DNA of 64,000 nt from Gnetum montanum (taxonomy: Eukaryota; Streptophyta; Gnetopsida; Gnetales; Gnetaceae). The DNA is taken from the NCBI GenBank assembly GCA_015680685.1, contig MNCI01003606.1, positions 302,551 to 366,550 on the forward strand, in the 5' to 3' direction. The position numbers and the translations under genes were made by a program. Within the stretch, counting starts at the first letter, position 1. Each line of letters starts with the position of its first letter. A model generated the notes under the pieces. That model saw nothing but the letters and a program-made list of their open reading frames with translations. It made no database searches and was not told where the DNA came from. This document shows, in pieces, positions 23,237 to 34,539 of the stretch.

Positions 23237-25507
23237 TGAAACACCATAAATTTTGGGACTCTCATGATTCAACAGTTCCAGAATATGGGCAAGCATCCCC
23301 AAAAGCATGGTGACATCTTAGACCATGCAGACAATACCCTCTGTGGCACAACTAATGTGGCATCCATCCACAAGGCTAGTTTTCATGAAAGAGGCACTAG
23401 GGGTAGACTGTACAGTTCAGAAAATTTTCTATCTCCTAGGCTGATAGGCTTGCTACACCTTCTAGCTTGCCCAGCTTGACACTTAACCCAGCTGATGGTC
23501 TAGCCAAGTACCATGCTAGGAATTGTCAAAGGTGTTTAGGATGGACTAAATAGTTTGCCAAGTTTTCTAACTATAGGAACCTACTATGCTACACTACACT
23601 ACACAGCATAATAGGCCTTAGGGAGATTGATTGTGCCCAAAAGATGTAAATTGACAATGATTTAGTCCTTCAGGATATCTACCCCACTTCATCCTTGATG
23701 TATGAGTAACATGATGCTACAAAATGTCGCAAGTTTTGTCAAAAATAATTACAATTTGAGTGCTATGTTTTGTTACACTACACAGCGTAGCACAGAGTAG
23801 CAGGGATGCACTCTGACAATACTTCTACTCAGATGGCTTTGATGGAGTAGGCACATTTGCCCATGCTTCGACCATCAAACAAGTTTTCTCTGCTAACAAG
23901 CCAGGACACGACTGACATTCCGTGACAAAACATTTGCAAGATTGAGTCATAATCCAAGCCAAACTGGGTGCTACACTATGCTACACTATGCAGCGTAGCA
24001 CAACATAGCAAGGACAAAATGTATGAAGGCCCTCTGCCAAGTGGTTTGAGTAAGAGGATTGCACTTGGCCATACTTCAACCTCCAAAACTGCCTGTCCCA
24101 CTTCACCCTCAAGCCTCAAGTAAGGTTTCTTGACAAAGCATTGCAGATCAGATGAAGATGCATGTCATATTGGCTACTACGTTGTTCTATGATGCATAGC
24201 ATAACATAGCATAGCAAGGATGCAAAACACCAAAGTGTCCAAAGGATGAACTCAACAGGCTCCAAGAACTTCCAACATGAAAAAAAAAGTTGCAGTTTCT
24301 TGCCTAGCTAGGCCTCAGATAGATGTTTTTGGCTTTTAGGCAACATTTCTTTCAAGACTGGCATCTATGCTACACAACATAGCATAGTGTAGCATGTGAG
24401 TATTTACGACTATGCCAATACGTTGGGCAGCGTAAATAGCGTAACACTTGCATGGGAGCCCTAGGACATCTTTAGTTAGCTCCAAAATGTGTTACCCATG
24501 GTTACTCTCATCCTGGCATCTCTTCAACAAACAAAATCAGCATGTTTGCCTCATTTTGCATCACATTGACTATCCCCTAAAGTTATCCCTATGCTTAATC
24601 TTGCTCACAAGAGTAGGGAAGACATAGTCCTGGAGCACAGACTCCACTTTACATTCATTATTATCATTTTTTCTTTGTAACAAACATGGTAGTTCGTTGG
24701 ACTCTGGCACATGCAGCTTGAACGGTATGATCACAGCATAGCATTTTTCACACCCAACATCACACAGTAGCATGGCATAGTCACATATGCACTCTATGGG
24801 ACCAAAGAAACATGGCATCCAAACCACATTTTTATCCCACTCCTAGCCCTATAAATACCTCAACAAATAATGTTCAAAGGGTTGGCTTTTTCCATGGTTG
24901 GCTTTTGGATTGATCGTTCCTATGGTTGGCTTGGAGCATTCTAGCATAGTTGGCTTTTGGATTCATCTTTCCTGTGGTTGGCTTTTGGCATTTTTTTAGC
25001 ATGGTTGGCTTTTGAGCATGTTTGGCATTCTGCCATTTTGGCTTCCTAGCAATTAGCTTTGGTAGGCAGACTAGCAAGTAGAGGGTTCCTGTTAACAAGT
25101 TGTTGACAATAGTTTAAGGAGTTGTGAACATCCTTCTTCATTGCAAGCTATGCCTGTCTGCACTGCCATCTGTTGTACACCTTCTTCAATCAATCAAAGA
25201 TCAAATCCCCCAATCTTGGGGTGGTGCACTTTCTCACCCAAGCCTATTTCATTCTTTGTTTTCTATTATCATATCTTGCATTATTCTTCATCATTTTACA
25301 TTTGTCGCTTACCGTTTCAACTTGCATATAATGCCTCCAAAACAAACATTTACAAAAGGTTATTGTATACTAATTAAGTCCCTGTCTAATCAACCAAGGC
25401 ACCCCACATCCGTTTACATCCATCATGGCCCTTGCACAGATCTGGGGTTAGGCTATATGCCCGGTGACCTCTCTGTGTTCCAGCCACCAACATTTTCAGT
25501 CACTACA
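23237..25507 (+). repeat. copy A 3' LTR
   Basis: Starts TGAAACACCATAAATTTTGG and ends CACTACA, followed by GATAT. It matches 9373-11589, with a TATA box CTATAAATACC at about 24850 and duplicated GGTTGGCTTTTGGATT units at 24890-25010. It differs from the 5' LTR by many transitions and small indels. Confidence 0.88.
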
Positions 25508-25512
25508 GATAT
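25508..25512. other. target-site duplication, right copy (GATAT)
   Basis: Exact match to 9368-9372; see the left copy. Confidence 0.9.
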
Positions 25513-25800
25513 GACCAAGCAAAGGTTGTTGACCATTTATTAACTACCTTCAACAACTTTTCTTTTTGTTCAAGATAAAGTTTGGCATTAATTATGACTA
25601 GTTTACCATTCTTTAAAAATACATACTCCATACTAGCTGGTAAATTTTTTAGTTCTAAGGGCTCCTGCTTGAAGTGATTAGGGATTTCCACCTCTCCCCA
25701 ATAGGTATTATCATCTTCATCAGAGAGTTGAAAATGAACTTGTTCAATTTTATCCGTGCCTTCAACATATGCACAAGTTAGGCTCTCAGTTGGCTCCATG
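25513..25800 (-). pseudogene. pol: Gypsy pol segment just upstream of RT, continuation of the split pol
   Basis: The minus frame reads PLELKNLPASMEYVFL then LYLEQKEKLLKVVNKW and TFAWSYL. This is the conserved linker between protease and RT in plant Gypsy pol (LPEHLKYAFL ... EQEEKLLEVL ... AIGW). It ends exactly at the insertion point of copy A, and the RT start is found on the other side of A at 9372 on the same strand. Between about 25810 and 25918 a short gag-C-terminus-like peptide (METQIETQ) is followed almost at once by LTR sequence, so gag and protease are missing here. Confidence 0.8.
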
Positions 25801-25917
25801 CATATTGTGTTTCTATTTGAGTTTCCATGGACTTTATAGTTTCTAGTGCACTATTCCTTTAGGAAGTGAATCTATCCTTAAGATCAATCATTGTCTTCTC
25901 AATTACACTTGTGACAT

Positions 25918-26666
25918 TTATTGATATGATTAAGTGTAACTAAGGCATCTAATTTTTGTCATTTTTTGTTTTATAGTTTGATGCTTAAAATGTAGATAAA
26001 AGTAATTATATTGACTAATTTAAATTAACTAATTAACTAGCATTTAACTAATCCTAACATAAGCATCCAATCCCACTTTTTGTACACATTTTGAACCCAT
26101 GTATCCACTACTAGGCGACCAAGCACTACGCTACTGGGTGAACCAAGCAATAACACTATTGGGATTACCAAGGGAATACATGTTATGCTCAAAGTGGTCA
26201 TACTTATGTGTGTGATCTATCTAGCTTAATTGCTTCATTAACGTAATAACTGGAAAATATTTAATAACTAATTGTTAACAAATAATTGAGAATGTTAATG
26301 CATAAATAAAATAGCTAATCTATCCAAAGTGCTACAAGGTTTATCAGAAAGCTTATCTTTATTGCTGCACACATTGTCGTGCTCAGGTACAATAATGCTC
26401 AAATAAATATTTGTACACTCAATGGCTTTTATTGTGGGCACTCAGGGAAAAATTCTAACTTTCAAATGGAAAAATTGCAAGAGCTTTGCTGCAACTACAA
26501 TCTCTTATTACCATAAATGCAGTTGCACATGCATATTTATAGCCAAAAAACAACACGATGTTGATGGGGCCTCATCAACACATGGTAAGATGTGTCAACT
26601 AGGCCTCATCGACGAGGCCTAGTCGACAAGGGCTCATTGACGCAGCCAATTGAATGCAACTCATCA
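25918..26666 (-). mobile_element. Gypsy LTR, minus orientation (LTR family 1)
   Basis: Matches 940-1292 at both ends and supplies the middle missing there. It contains a minus-strand TATA box (CTATAAATATGC, about 26532-26542), GAGGCCTCATCGACGAGG repeats at 26600-26635 and the motif TTGGGATTACCAAG at about 26158. That motif is also found in the LTR-like segments at 30700-31400 and 49690-50370. It may be the 5' LTR of the split element or a solo LTR lying in pol. Confidence 0.65.
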
Positions 26667-27725
26667 AGTAGAAAAATGACAAAAAATTGGAAAAATGAAA
26701 AAACAAATTGTAAAACAAAAAATGGGAAAATGCACTAATCAATTCTTAGTTCAGGATAGGATATCTTCCCTATGAGTAAACTTATGGATAAAACTTTGGA
26801 AAATGGACCACACATTCCCTAGGTCATACACTTTAGGTTTCATGTTTAACATATTTAATGATTTATTTTTTTACTGGTTAATCCATTTAACATTAATGAC
26901 AATTAGGTTTTGATCATTTGAATATACACATATTACTAGACTATAAGGTTTTTTTCATTTTAAAGGGTCTAGATATGTTTCCTTTTGGTTTTTAATTTTA
27001 GTTTTTCAATCTCCTTATTCATCATTTTCTTTTGGTATATGGTTAGGGCATAGAATATCCTTTGGTAATTTCTTTGTTTGGTTCATTTTCTTAGGATAAG
27101 AGTTGATGAGTAGGTTATATGTTTTCATGCATGCTTTCAATGATTTAACGTGCTTATTTTCTAACCACTAGATGTCTTTTGGTTTAGTAGCTATTGTGTA
27201 GCCATGTTTTTACACACAAGTTCTTGTTTTTCAAATTTGTTGTGTGTTGGTATAGGAATTGCATTGATGCTTTAAAATTTTAGCCCACAACTACACCTTT
27301 CATCATCATAAGCAAATGCAATCAACAACCATGTTGATTCCTATTAGCAATCTTTAAGGAGAGGTTTCAAATTACTAGCTTAGCATCAATGGTTCTAAGC
27401 CAAGCTCTTCTCATGATGATTGGGAATTTACCCCCTACTTCTTTTTACATTAATCATAAGGAAATCTACTAGATATGATCACCTATAAATTATGGTCACC
27501 ACATCATCAATATTTTCTAAGGAAATAATGATGTATTCATCTATAAGCTCCAACATGATGTTGCATTTCTTTAGTGGCAAGTTCTAGGCTTTGCACATTT
27601 CTTATGAGATCAAGTTTATGCTTGAACATAAGTTCAATAGAGATTCTCATGATGGACTTCTTACAACCTAAAAATATATCAATGGAATCCTTGGATATGT
27701 CTTCTTTTTGGGAAGAGATCCTACC
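26667..27725 (-). other. degenerate Gypsy internal DNA, no confident coding
   Basis: A-rich to 26760, then AT-rich sequence that probably represents the protease/pol side of the gag remnant that follows. Stop-ridden minus frames give only short peptide patches, with no clear protease motif. Confidence 0.35.
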
Positions 27726-27730
27726 TTACT

Positions 27731-29490
27731 CTAGTTACTCACTGCATGAGTAACCATGAGAGTTTTTATGTCTGTTTCTAGAGTGGTAATGGCTATTGGC
27801 TCTTGTGTAGTATTAGGAGGTATTATTGTTATGGGGAAGGAAGTTACATAACATGGGCATTGCATTAGTTCTACTATGATATTAGGTCTAATAGCTCCCT
27901 CCCTAGGTGTGAGAACCATCCTAAAGAAAGGAAATTTTTAAGGCTTATACTTAGAGCTACTACCATTATCATCCATTTGTATCTTAATAATGCAAGTCAC
28001 ATTCTTTTGTTAAGGTTGTGGTGGCAATTCTCCTTGCATTGCTAGTAATCATATAGTTGTAAAATAAATATGAGAGTACTAAGAATGATATGAAGGATGA
28101 TGAGAGGTGTAGGATGGTGATTTCACAAGAGGTGTTGTAGGTAGATGAGACTCGGGAGGGTAGTAGTAGTGAGCAAAGGCATGGGTAGCAAGATCATTGG
28201 GAGAAATAAGTTGTTAGACATAGTATCCATAAGGGTTTAACTGGTAATAAGGGTATTGCTACTTTGGTTATTACATTCCTCATGATTGTGGATTTTTTCA
28301 TTATAGTTGATAATAGTCCTAAGGTTGAGAAGGAGTTCATATTGGAGAGTACTATTAGTTATAGGACTACCAGTAATTACCTTGTGGATAAGGCAATCTT
28401 CTAGGCATTTTCTTTTCCATGAAATTTTGGTTCAAAGCATAAGTTCCAAACTCCTATAGATGTGACGTAACTAGGTAGTAGTTCTTCAAATATTCATATT
28501 AACATATGTTACATCCATCATCCTTTTCTAAATTTGAGTTTGCAACCTCTTCTACCACTACAAGTTTTTTTTTATTGATGAGTATTCCTCCTTGTTTCTT
28601 TATTCTTTATCTTCTTCTTGTCTTGATCTCTTACTCTTGATTACTTTATCTTTTTCTCCAAAATTTTTATAGTTAAAAATTTCTTGTTTATCAAATCCCA
28701 CATCTTATCCACATTTTTTGCTATTTTAGTAATGAATTTCTATATTGTTAATATCTTGCATGAAATCACCTCATCAAGAGATGCCTTCTTTTTTTCTAAT
28801 TGCAAATACAAATCTCCTTCATAAAAAGGGCTAGGTCTCAATTATACTCCTCTGCATTCTCTCTTTTATGTAGCTTTTTTTCTTCTTTTCCAACTTGTTC
28901 AATCAGTCTTTGTATCTAATGGGTTCTAAGTTTTAGTAATTTTCATTGGGCATAAATCCCAAGGGCATTTCTTGTTCTATTATAAAGTCCATCTATGATG
29001 TGATGAAGTTGCTCTTTCTAAGAAAATCCATGGCTTGGATATTTGTGCAGTAGATAATAGTATCTATCCATGGCCACATCTAGGAGTTTATGATTTTCTT
29101 ATTCCATCTTTAGATTTATTTTATCAAATTAGATACATCCCCCCCGGTTTGATACTTCTTGTTAAATCAATCAAGTATTGTGAACCACCAATAAATTGAA
29201 TTTGGTTCCAACAATCTGTATCAACTTTAAACTTCTTTCATTAGTATCTTGGAGAAGACCTTAAGCTTCTACTACTTACTTTCAACCTTTTACAAGATAC
29301 AAGCATGATGAAAGGCTTGCAAATGATCTTGTAGATTAAAGTTATAGTCTTCCTTAAATTTAGAAATGTTATTCATATTAAGATATTTAATATAGCTTTC
29401 CCTTTGATGCCTATGGGGTATTCTTATTGCTTCCTTGATTTTAATCATGCTTCTAGTAGCTAATAAGGGTTCATCATCATTGGACATGTC
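27731..29490 (-). pseudogene. gag: Gypsy gag remnant
   Basis: The minus frame from 29487 contains FKEDYNFNLQDHLQAFHHAC. After stops comes a WYRLLEPNSIYWW-like patch (first Trp now a stop), about 29290-29150. This fits the Retrotrans_gag core (HL-F---C, then WY--L-P-SI--W). Below it are a Lys-rich helix (about 28800-28600) and a peptide starting VLTPREGAIRPN near 27915, the gag-protease linker side. Many stops and frameshifts are present. It belongs to a minus-strand element whose LTR-like DNA is at 30690-31400. Confidence 0.6.
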
Positions 29491-30690
29491 ATAGGCATAA
29501 TCTCTATCTCTACCTACTTAATGATGATGGTCTCATATGTATTTCCTTTGGTTTATATTTTTATCTTCATCTTGATCCCTACTAGGATATCTGTCATGGT
29601 TTCTCATATCACAATCATCTAGATTCCTTTTATAATAATTACAAGTTGTTTGTGTCAATTCCTTGATGGAACTTTATCTCTCTATCTACAGTCACCTTCA
29701 TTAGAAGTAGATGATGATGAAGAAGAGGAGGAGGGTAAATTGGAAGAACCACCATGGATTCTATATCTCCACCTATGATCCCTTGCTTTGTCTTTATTGG
29801 TTTTGCTAAAGGTTTTAGGCCTTGAGGCCCTTTATGTTTTGGGACTTATCCCATCTCTTCTAGGATTATTTGCTAGAGTTGAACATAGCCTTTGATATGT
29901 GCAATCTTCAGCCTAGAAGATAGGAGGATGAGAGGTAGATCAATGATGATTGGACCTTTTAGACCTATATTCCAAGTCCTTCTTTTTGAACTTTTATATT
30001 AGGGAAATTACATCTTTGCCCCTTTCATGTTCATATCTAGACTTCATAATGGTATCTTTTCCTAACTTAAGCCTATGTTGGTTTATATGATATGAACATG
30101 CTTTTAGTTACATGATAGCCTTCATAGCTATGGCCAAGACCAAAGCTTAACAAATCATCTTGAAACATCAATGAAGCTGATTGGTCAAGTGGTAACACAA
30201 TATTATCCTACAAGTCTCTTCACCTAAACTATTTATCCTAGTGGAAAATAAATGTAAAATTAGGATATTAAGGATCAAAATAAGCATATGAGACCCTTGC
30301 TTGCAATGGTTAACTTTAATTCTATTCAATATAGATTTTTTCATCACCCTCACATGTGTTCTCATCATGTGGTGGACTATGAGCGTTATCTAAAGAAGTC
30401 ATATTTCAATTAATAAAATGTATGAAAAACCTAAAATATTAAATTTCTTTAAAATATAAATCATTATTGACTTTATAATGAGCATTTATTATATAACTAA
30501 TTTAGATCACTAGTACCATCCTATGCAACGACATCAATGATAAGTGACAAGTGTTCCCTATGCCCAATCATACAATCCACAAGTGTTACAAGAAATCATG
30601 TTGTAGTCCATGGATGAATCTAGTGTGTAATATCTAGATAATTAGATGTGAGATTATGAGTTATTGTCTTCCCAGCTATACTTGTAGTAG
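29491..30690 (-). other. Gypsy leader/5' gag region, unrecognised
   Basis: Contains an Asp/Glu-codon-rich stretch (GATGATGAAGAAGAGG, 29711-29726) and AT-rich DNA. No protein motif was identified in either strand. Confidence 0.3.
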
Positions 30691-31400
30691 CCCTTAGTAT
30701 GTATGCTTAAGTATAGGTAGCAGAAGATGATTGATGTTGTTCAGCCATGAAATAAACTAATCAATAATAAAGAAATGAATTTTTTTAATCTAGTTAACAA
30801 TAAAATTAAGTCCTAAACTAGCCTATGATGATGAGTGTCCATTTCAAGATTGCCATACATGTCTTTAACTCACGTACTCACTATATGGATTACTAAGCAT
30901 TATATTATTAAAAAAGCCAAGTAATAGGATAGTTGGGATTACCAAGTGAATATCTATTTATGCTCAAAACTAGTCATGCTAATTCGATCAAATTCTATGT
31001 GCAAGGGAAAAGTAAATATTAAGCTAATTGCATAGAAAATAAATTACATTGAAAGTAAACTCTATTCTATGTTAGAGTGCTACAATGTATAGGAATTGTA
31101 TTGAGAAATGAAACTGGCCAAGTATTGAGAAATGTATAGGAAAGTAAACTAAGATTCACGCTATGGGCACTTACTAACTATTATAAGTATTGAGAAATGA
31201 AACTAGCCAAGTCTAGCTACCTATTAACAAAAATGATGCATAAACATGGTAGGTAACCCATATTTATAAGCATTTTTATGACTATGTCAATGTATCTGTG
31301 TTGATGTTGCATAAGCTTAGTCGACTAAGCAACGTTGACACATCAATGTTGACTAAGCCCTTATGAAATCACACTTTATTGTTTATCAGTGTAGATTCAA
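30691..31400 (-). mobile_element. LTR-like Gypsy segment, minus orientation
   Basis: Shares GTTGGGATTACCAAG followed by TGCTCAAA (30942-30975) with 26157-26195. Like the family 1 LTR it has a minus-strand TATA box (31261-31268) followed by repeats of the GTCGACTAAGC/GTTGAC type (31310-31360). Boundaries are approximate. Confidence 0.5.
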
Positions 31401-32600
31401 ATTTTGGGTTACTTATCTCATAATTGAAGTTTTGCTTCATATCTAAATGATATTATGCAAAAGCATAATATTCAAGTGATTTGTGTTGAATACTGTTCTC
31501 ATTTTTTTCTACTTGTTAAGCTAGGTAATGATTCGAGACTACAAAGTGTTCTAAATATATGATCATTTATATATAAGCATGCAATGTTAATCAATCATAA
31601 GTGGACTCTAGATTTTCATAACCAATCTAAAGAATATCCTAAAGTTTTTTGTTTCGTTAAGATATTTAATATTTCATTGAGAAAGTTGAGAAGCAAATTG
31701 TTAGCCTTTTTGGTCCCATTAAGCATATAAAATTTATTTCCATACTATTTGATTCTCATAGATATTTTTTCTTGTTGAAATTAATTTTCTTAACTCTAAA
31801 AATAAATTGGTATTCCAAGTAGATGAGAAAACTTACACTCAACCAATTACATATTGTAATCTTTTAATTCTTGTGACTTTTGTCATTGTATAGAATATTG
31901 CTTTAATGTTTGTTCTTTTTTGTTCAAGAAAAAAGAGGATAAGAAAAAGAAAAATCATGTTGAATTTGAGGATACAACAAAGTTGAATGTGAAGATAAAA
32001 AAATCAAGTTAATGTTAATGATACAAATGATCAAATGATAATAAATAAACTAGAGAAGACAAAGGCTTTTATGAATGTTTTCTCTTATGCTACAAATAGA
32101 TGCTTCTATGAATGTTTTTACTTGCACTACATGAAGTACTAATTAGTTTGGACAAATAGCTCATAATTCAAATTTATTACTATCTCACAAGAACGATGTT
32201 AGCTAAAATATTAAAACTAATGTTGACAAGGAGGTTATAGCTTATGCTAATGATTCTTGATGTAAGGTTAGTATTAAGTGGAGAAGTAATCATGATGAAG
32301 AATAACTGCTATCTACAAATGTTAGTATTTTGCCATAGCTTTCTATTTCTACCTTAAATCTTTTTGCTATTTTAAGTTCAAGCACACATGTTGAAAGTGA
32401 CATAAATGTTATTAGGGCTACAGTGAGGACCATCCTCTTTACTAGTAATTAATTTTCATCTCTTAACTTTTCAAAAGGTCAAATTGTACACCTAAAGTAG
32501 ACCACTAAAATTGAAGCAACCAGTACCATGTACCTGATGCCCAATTGAAAGGGCCTCGTTGATGCTCCCATTCAACTAGCTAATGTTACTCTTACCTTAG
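31401..32600. other. AT-rich DNA with no recognised gene
   Basis: Many AAAAAG and ATTTTT words. Weak Lys/Asn-rich peptides (around 31930-32050) have frequent stops. I see no motif of a known family. Confidence 0.35.
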
Positions 32601-33190
32601 CTTCTCATGAATTAAAAACATCGTTTAATTTCATTTCTCTTATTGCATTTCATTATGTGGTTGTACCTCTCTATGTTTGTCAATTAAATGGCTAAAAAAT
32701 CACAAATTGTTGCTTTGTGGTTTGTGAACTCTTTATCTAGAAAATCATGAAATTTCTACTTTTTATTTCTTTGTTAATTTATTTTTTCTATAAATGGCTA
32801 ATTATTTATTTCAACCATTATTGTACATTAGAGTTTCTATTTCGTCAAATCCTTTAACAATAAATTTGGGGAAATTAGAAATAAATATAATTTTACTTGG
32901 TCTTCTCATAAATTTAAAACGTTGTTCAATTTCATTTCCCCATGTTGCATTGAAATCATTCTTAGTTTGTTATGTGGTTGTACCTGTCTATGTTTGTGGA
33001 TTGAATGGCTAAAAAATCACATTTTGTTGCTTTGTGGTTTGTGAACCTTAAAACTAGAAAATCATGCTATTTCTACTTTTTATTTCTTTATTAATTTAGT
33101 TTTTTAGAAATGGCCAATTATTTATTTCAACCATTACTGCACATTGCATTTTTTGTTTCGTCAAATCAAGAGTAGGTTATACATCAAATT
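32601..33190 (+). repeat. diverged tandem duplication, about 300-bp unit
   Basis: 32601-32901 and 32902-33190 share, in the same order, CTTCTCAT-AATT, TTTAATTTCATTTC, TATGTGGTTGTACCT and GGCTAAAAAATCACA. GTTGCTTTGTGGTTTGTGAA, TTTCTACTTTTTATTTC and TTATTTATTTCAACCATTA also recur. The open frame at 32794-33012 falls inside it and is not convincing as a gene. Confidence 0.75.
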
Positions 33191-33385
33191 CTTAAAAAAG
33201 CTTTTAAAATAATGTTAGTGGAAATTAAAAATAAATATAAGAGTAGGATACACATCAAATCCTTAAAAAACCCTTCAAAGTAAATTTGGGGAAATTAAAA
33301 ACAAATATAATTGCAAAAATTTTTAAAAAATAAAAAATTTTAAAAATAAATTGGGAGAAATTAAAAAAAATATAATTGCAGAAAT
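33170..33385 (+). repeat. short tandem repeats next to the tRNA gene
   Basis: Units of about 70 bp beginning GAGTAGG-TA-ACATCAAAT and ending GGAAATTAAAAA-AAATATAA occur at 33170-33240 and 33241-33310, followed by a partial third unit to 33385. Confidence 0.65.
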
Positions 33386-33400
33386 TTAAAGAACAAAATT

Positions 33401-33405
33401 AAAAA
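33401..33405 (-). terminator. Pol III terminator (T5) of tRNA-iMet
   Basis: On the minus strand TTTTT follows directly after the discriminator base. Confidence 0.85.
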
Positions 33406-33477
33406 TATCGGAGCCAGGTTTCGATCATGGGACCTGTGGGTTATGGGCCCACCACGCTTCCGCTGCACCACTCCGAT
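33406..33477 (-). tRNA. trnM(CAU)-initiator: initiator tRNA-Met (CAU)
   Basis: The 72-nt minus-strand gene folds completely. The acceptor stem ATCGGAG/CTCCGAT is perfect with discriminator A. The anticodon stem GTGGG/CCCAC holds loop CCCATAA, with the GGG/CCC pairs and C33 of eukaryotic initiators. The T loop is ATCGAAA, with A54 in place of T, a eukaryotic initiator mark. The D arm has one T-G wobble, and the T stem (CCATG/CCTGG) has one mismatch where plants normally have CCAGG, so the copy may be slightly degenerate. No CCA is encoded and there is no intron. A T5 terminator follows. Confidence 0.93.
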
Positions 33478-33490
33478 GAGGTACGGAATT

Positions 33491-33499
33491 TTATATTTT
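33491..33499 (-). promoter_or_regulatory. TATA-like element upstream of tRNA-iMet
   Basis: AAAATATAA lies 14-22 bp before the tRNA 5' end. Plant tRNA genes commonly have TATA-like sequence about 20-30 bp upstream. Confidence 0.45.
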
Positions 33500-34520
33500 C
33501 AAAAGTTAACGAAACAAAAACTTCACGGACTTAACCGAAGTGAATCAGATTTATGCTTTTATTACTTTAATTTAAATTTTTAAAAACTGTTCCCGGCCTG
33601 TTAAACCTCAAACACAAATTGAAATTACTGTTTGACTTACTGCATTTAAAAAGAGAATTCAACACAGGGCCGTTGATTGTGTCAAGATAGCGTAGGTTAA
33701 ATTTATATGCCATGTAGTTGAAATAGATGCGCAAAATCACGTAAATTTGGCATTTAACATTGTGAATTATTCTTCTTTGGATCTAAAGTAACATAGAATC
33801 TACCCCGGTTGTTAATTAGGTTGGTTAGGAAATAGACATTAATCGTGATAGTAATGGGTTAAATATGGTTAATGAGGATAAACTGCAAAGGGCAAGCCAA
33901 GTAGAAAGACAATAACGCTGCAAAAAGCATACATGTTAACACGAGAATTATTGCACTAATTTCAGTAAGATTTAATCGGAATCATCGTTTACACCTAAAT
34001 CAGTTTAGTGGAGGCAGGCAGGGCGCTTATGCTTAGCTTGAGTGGTATTTCACTTCTAAGTACAATTTATTCATTGATGATTTTGTAACATCAGTGATTC
34101 GAACCTTAGTTTTAACCAAACTTCATAGTGGTCAGGGATAAATTACTTCCGTACGGTCGTTAACTACCGATAATTAATCTATGAAGACTCGCTGTAATGT
34201 ATTGAATGCCATAATGATGTGATTCAAACTTTTCTGTAATGTTGTTGTTGCTATATAAGGAACATACATTTGAATTCCCAATAGCAAATAAAAACTATGC
34301 ATACGTACTAGTGTTTATGCTTTTACTTATTCAATAATTACAACAAAAGTGAGGTCCGTGCAATGTTAAACCTCAAAAAATGAATAATGAAATGAAATGA
34401 AGTTTTATTATGTCTCAAGACCCATAAGATTTATTGGACATATATTACATTTTCATGAAAAAAAAAAGATAGACTCTATAAATTGACCAAGCATTAATGG
34501 AAGCCTAAAAAACAAATCAT
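33500..34520. other. low-repeat flank of the tRNA gene, no recognised feature
   Basis: No open frame, RNA or transposon motif was recognised. It lacks the family words seen elsewhere and may be single-copy genomic DNA. Confidence 0.4.
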
Positions 34521-34539
34521 ATAAGTTTTTTGTTGTAAC

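Larger units (their letters stand above)
9373..25507 (+). mobile_element. copy A: complete non-autonomous Gypsy (Tat-like) retrotransposon
   Basis: The element is 16.1 kb and bounded by LTRs that start TGAAACACCATAAATTT and are flanked by a perfect GATAT duplication. In order it holds the 5' LTR, a priming site, a gag-protease region, a tandem repeat block, an antisense eight-exon gene, a second repeat block, a non-coding tail and the 3' LTR. No RT, RNase H or integrase motif was found between 15500 and 23237, so it must have moved with enzymes from another element. The two LTRs differ at roughly 15% of positions over their first 260 bp (counted by eye), which means an old insertion. It is inserted in the pol gene of an older minus-strand Gypsy element. 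Confidence 0.88.

Noticed and set aside
33411-33480. The tRNA-like segment as a retrotransposon priming relic or tRNA-derived SINE
   Set aside because: It is a full 72-nt cloverleaf with its own terminator and no SINE body downstream; the Pol III terminator follows at once.
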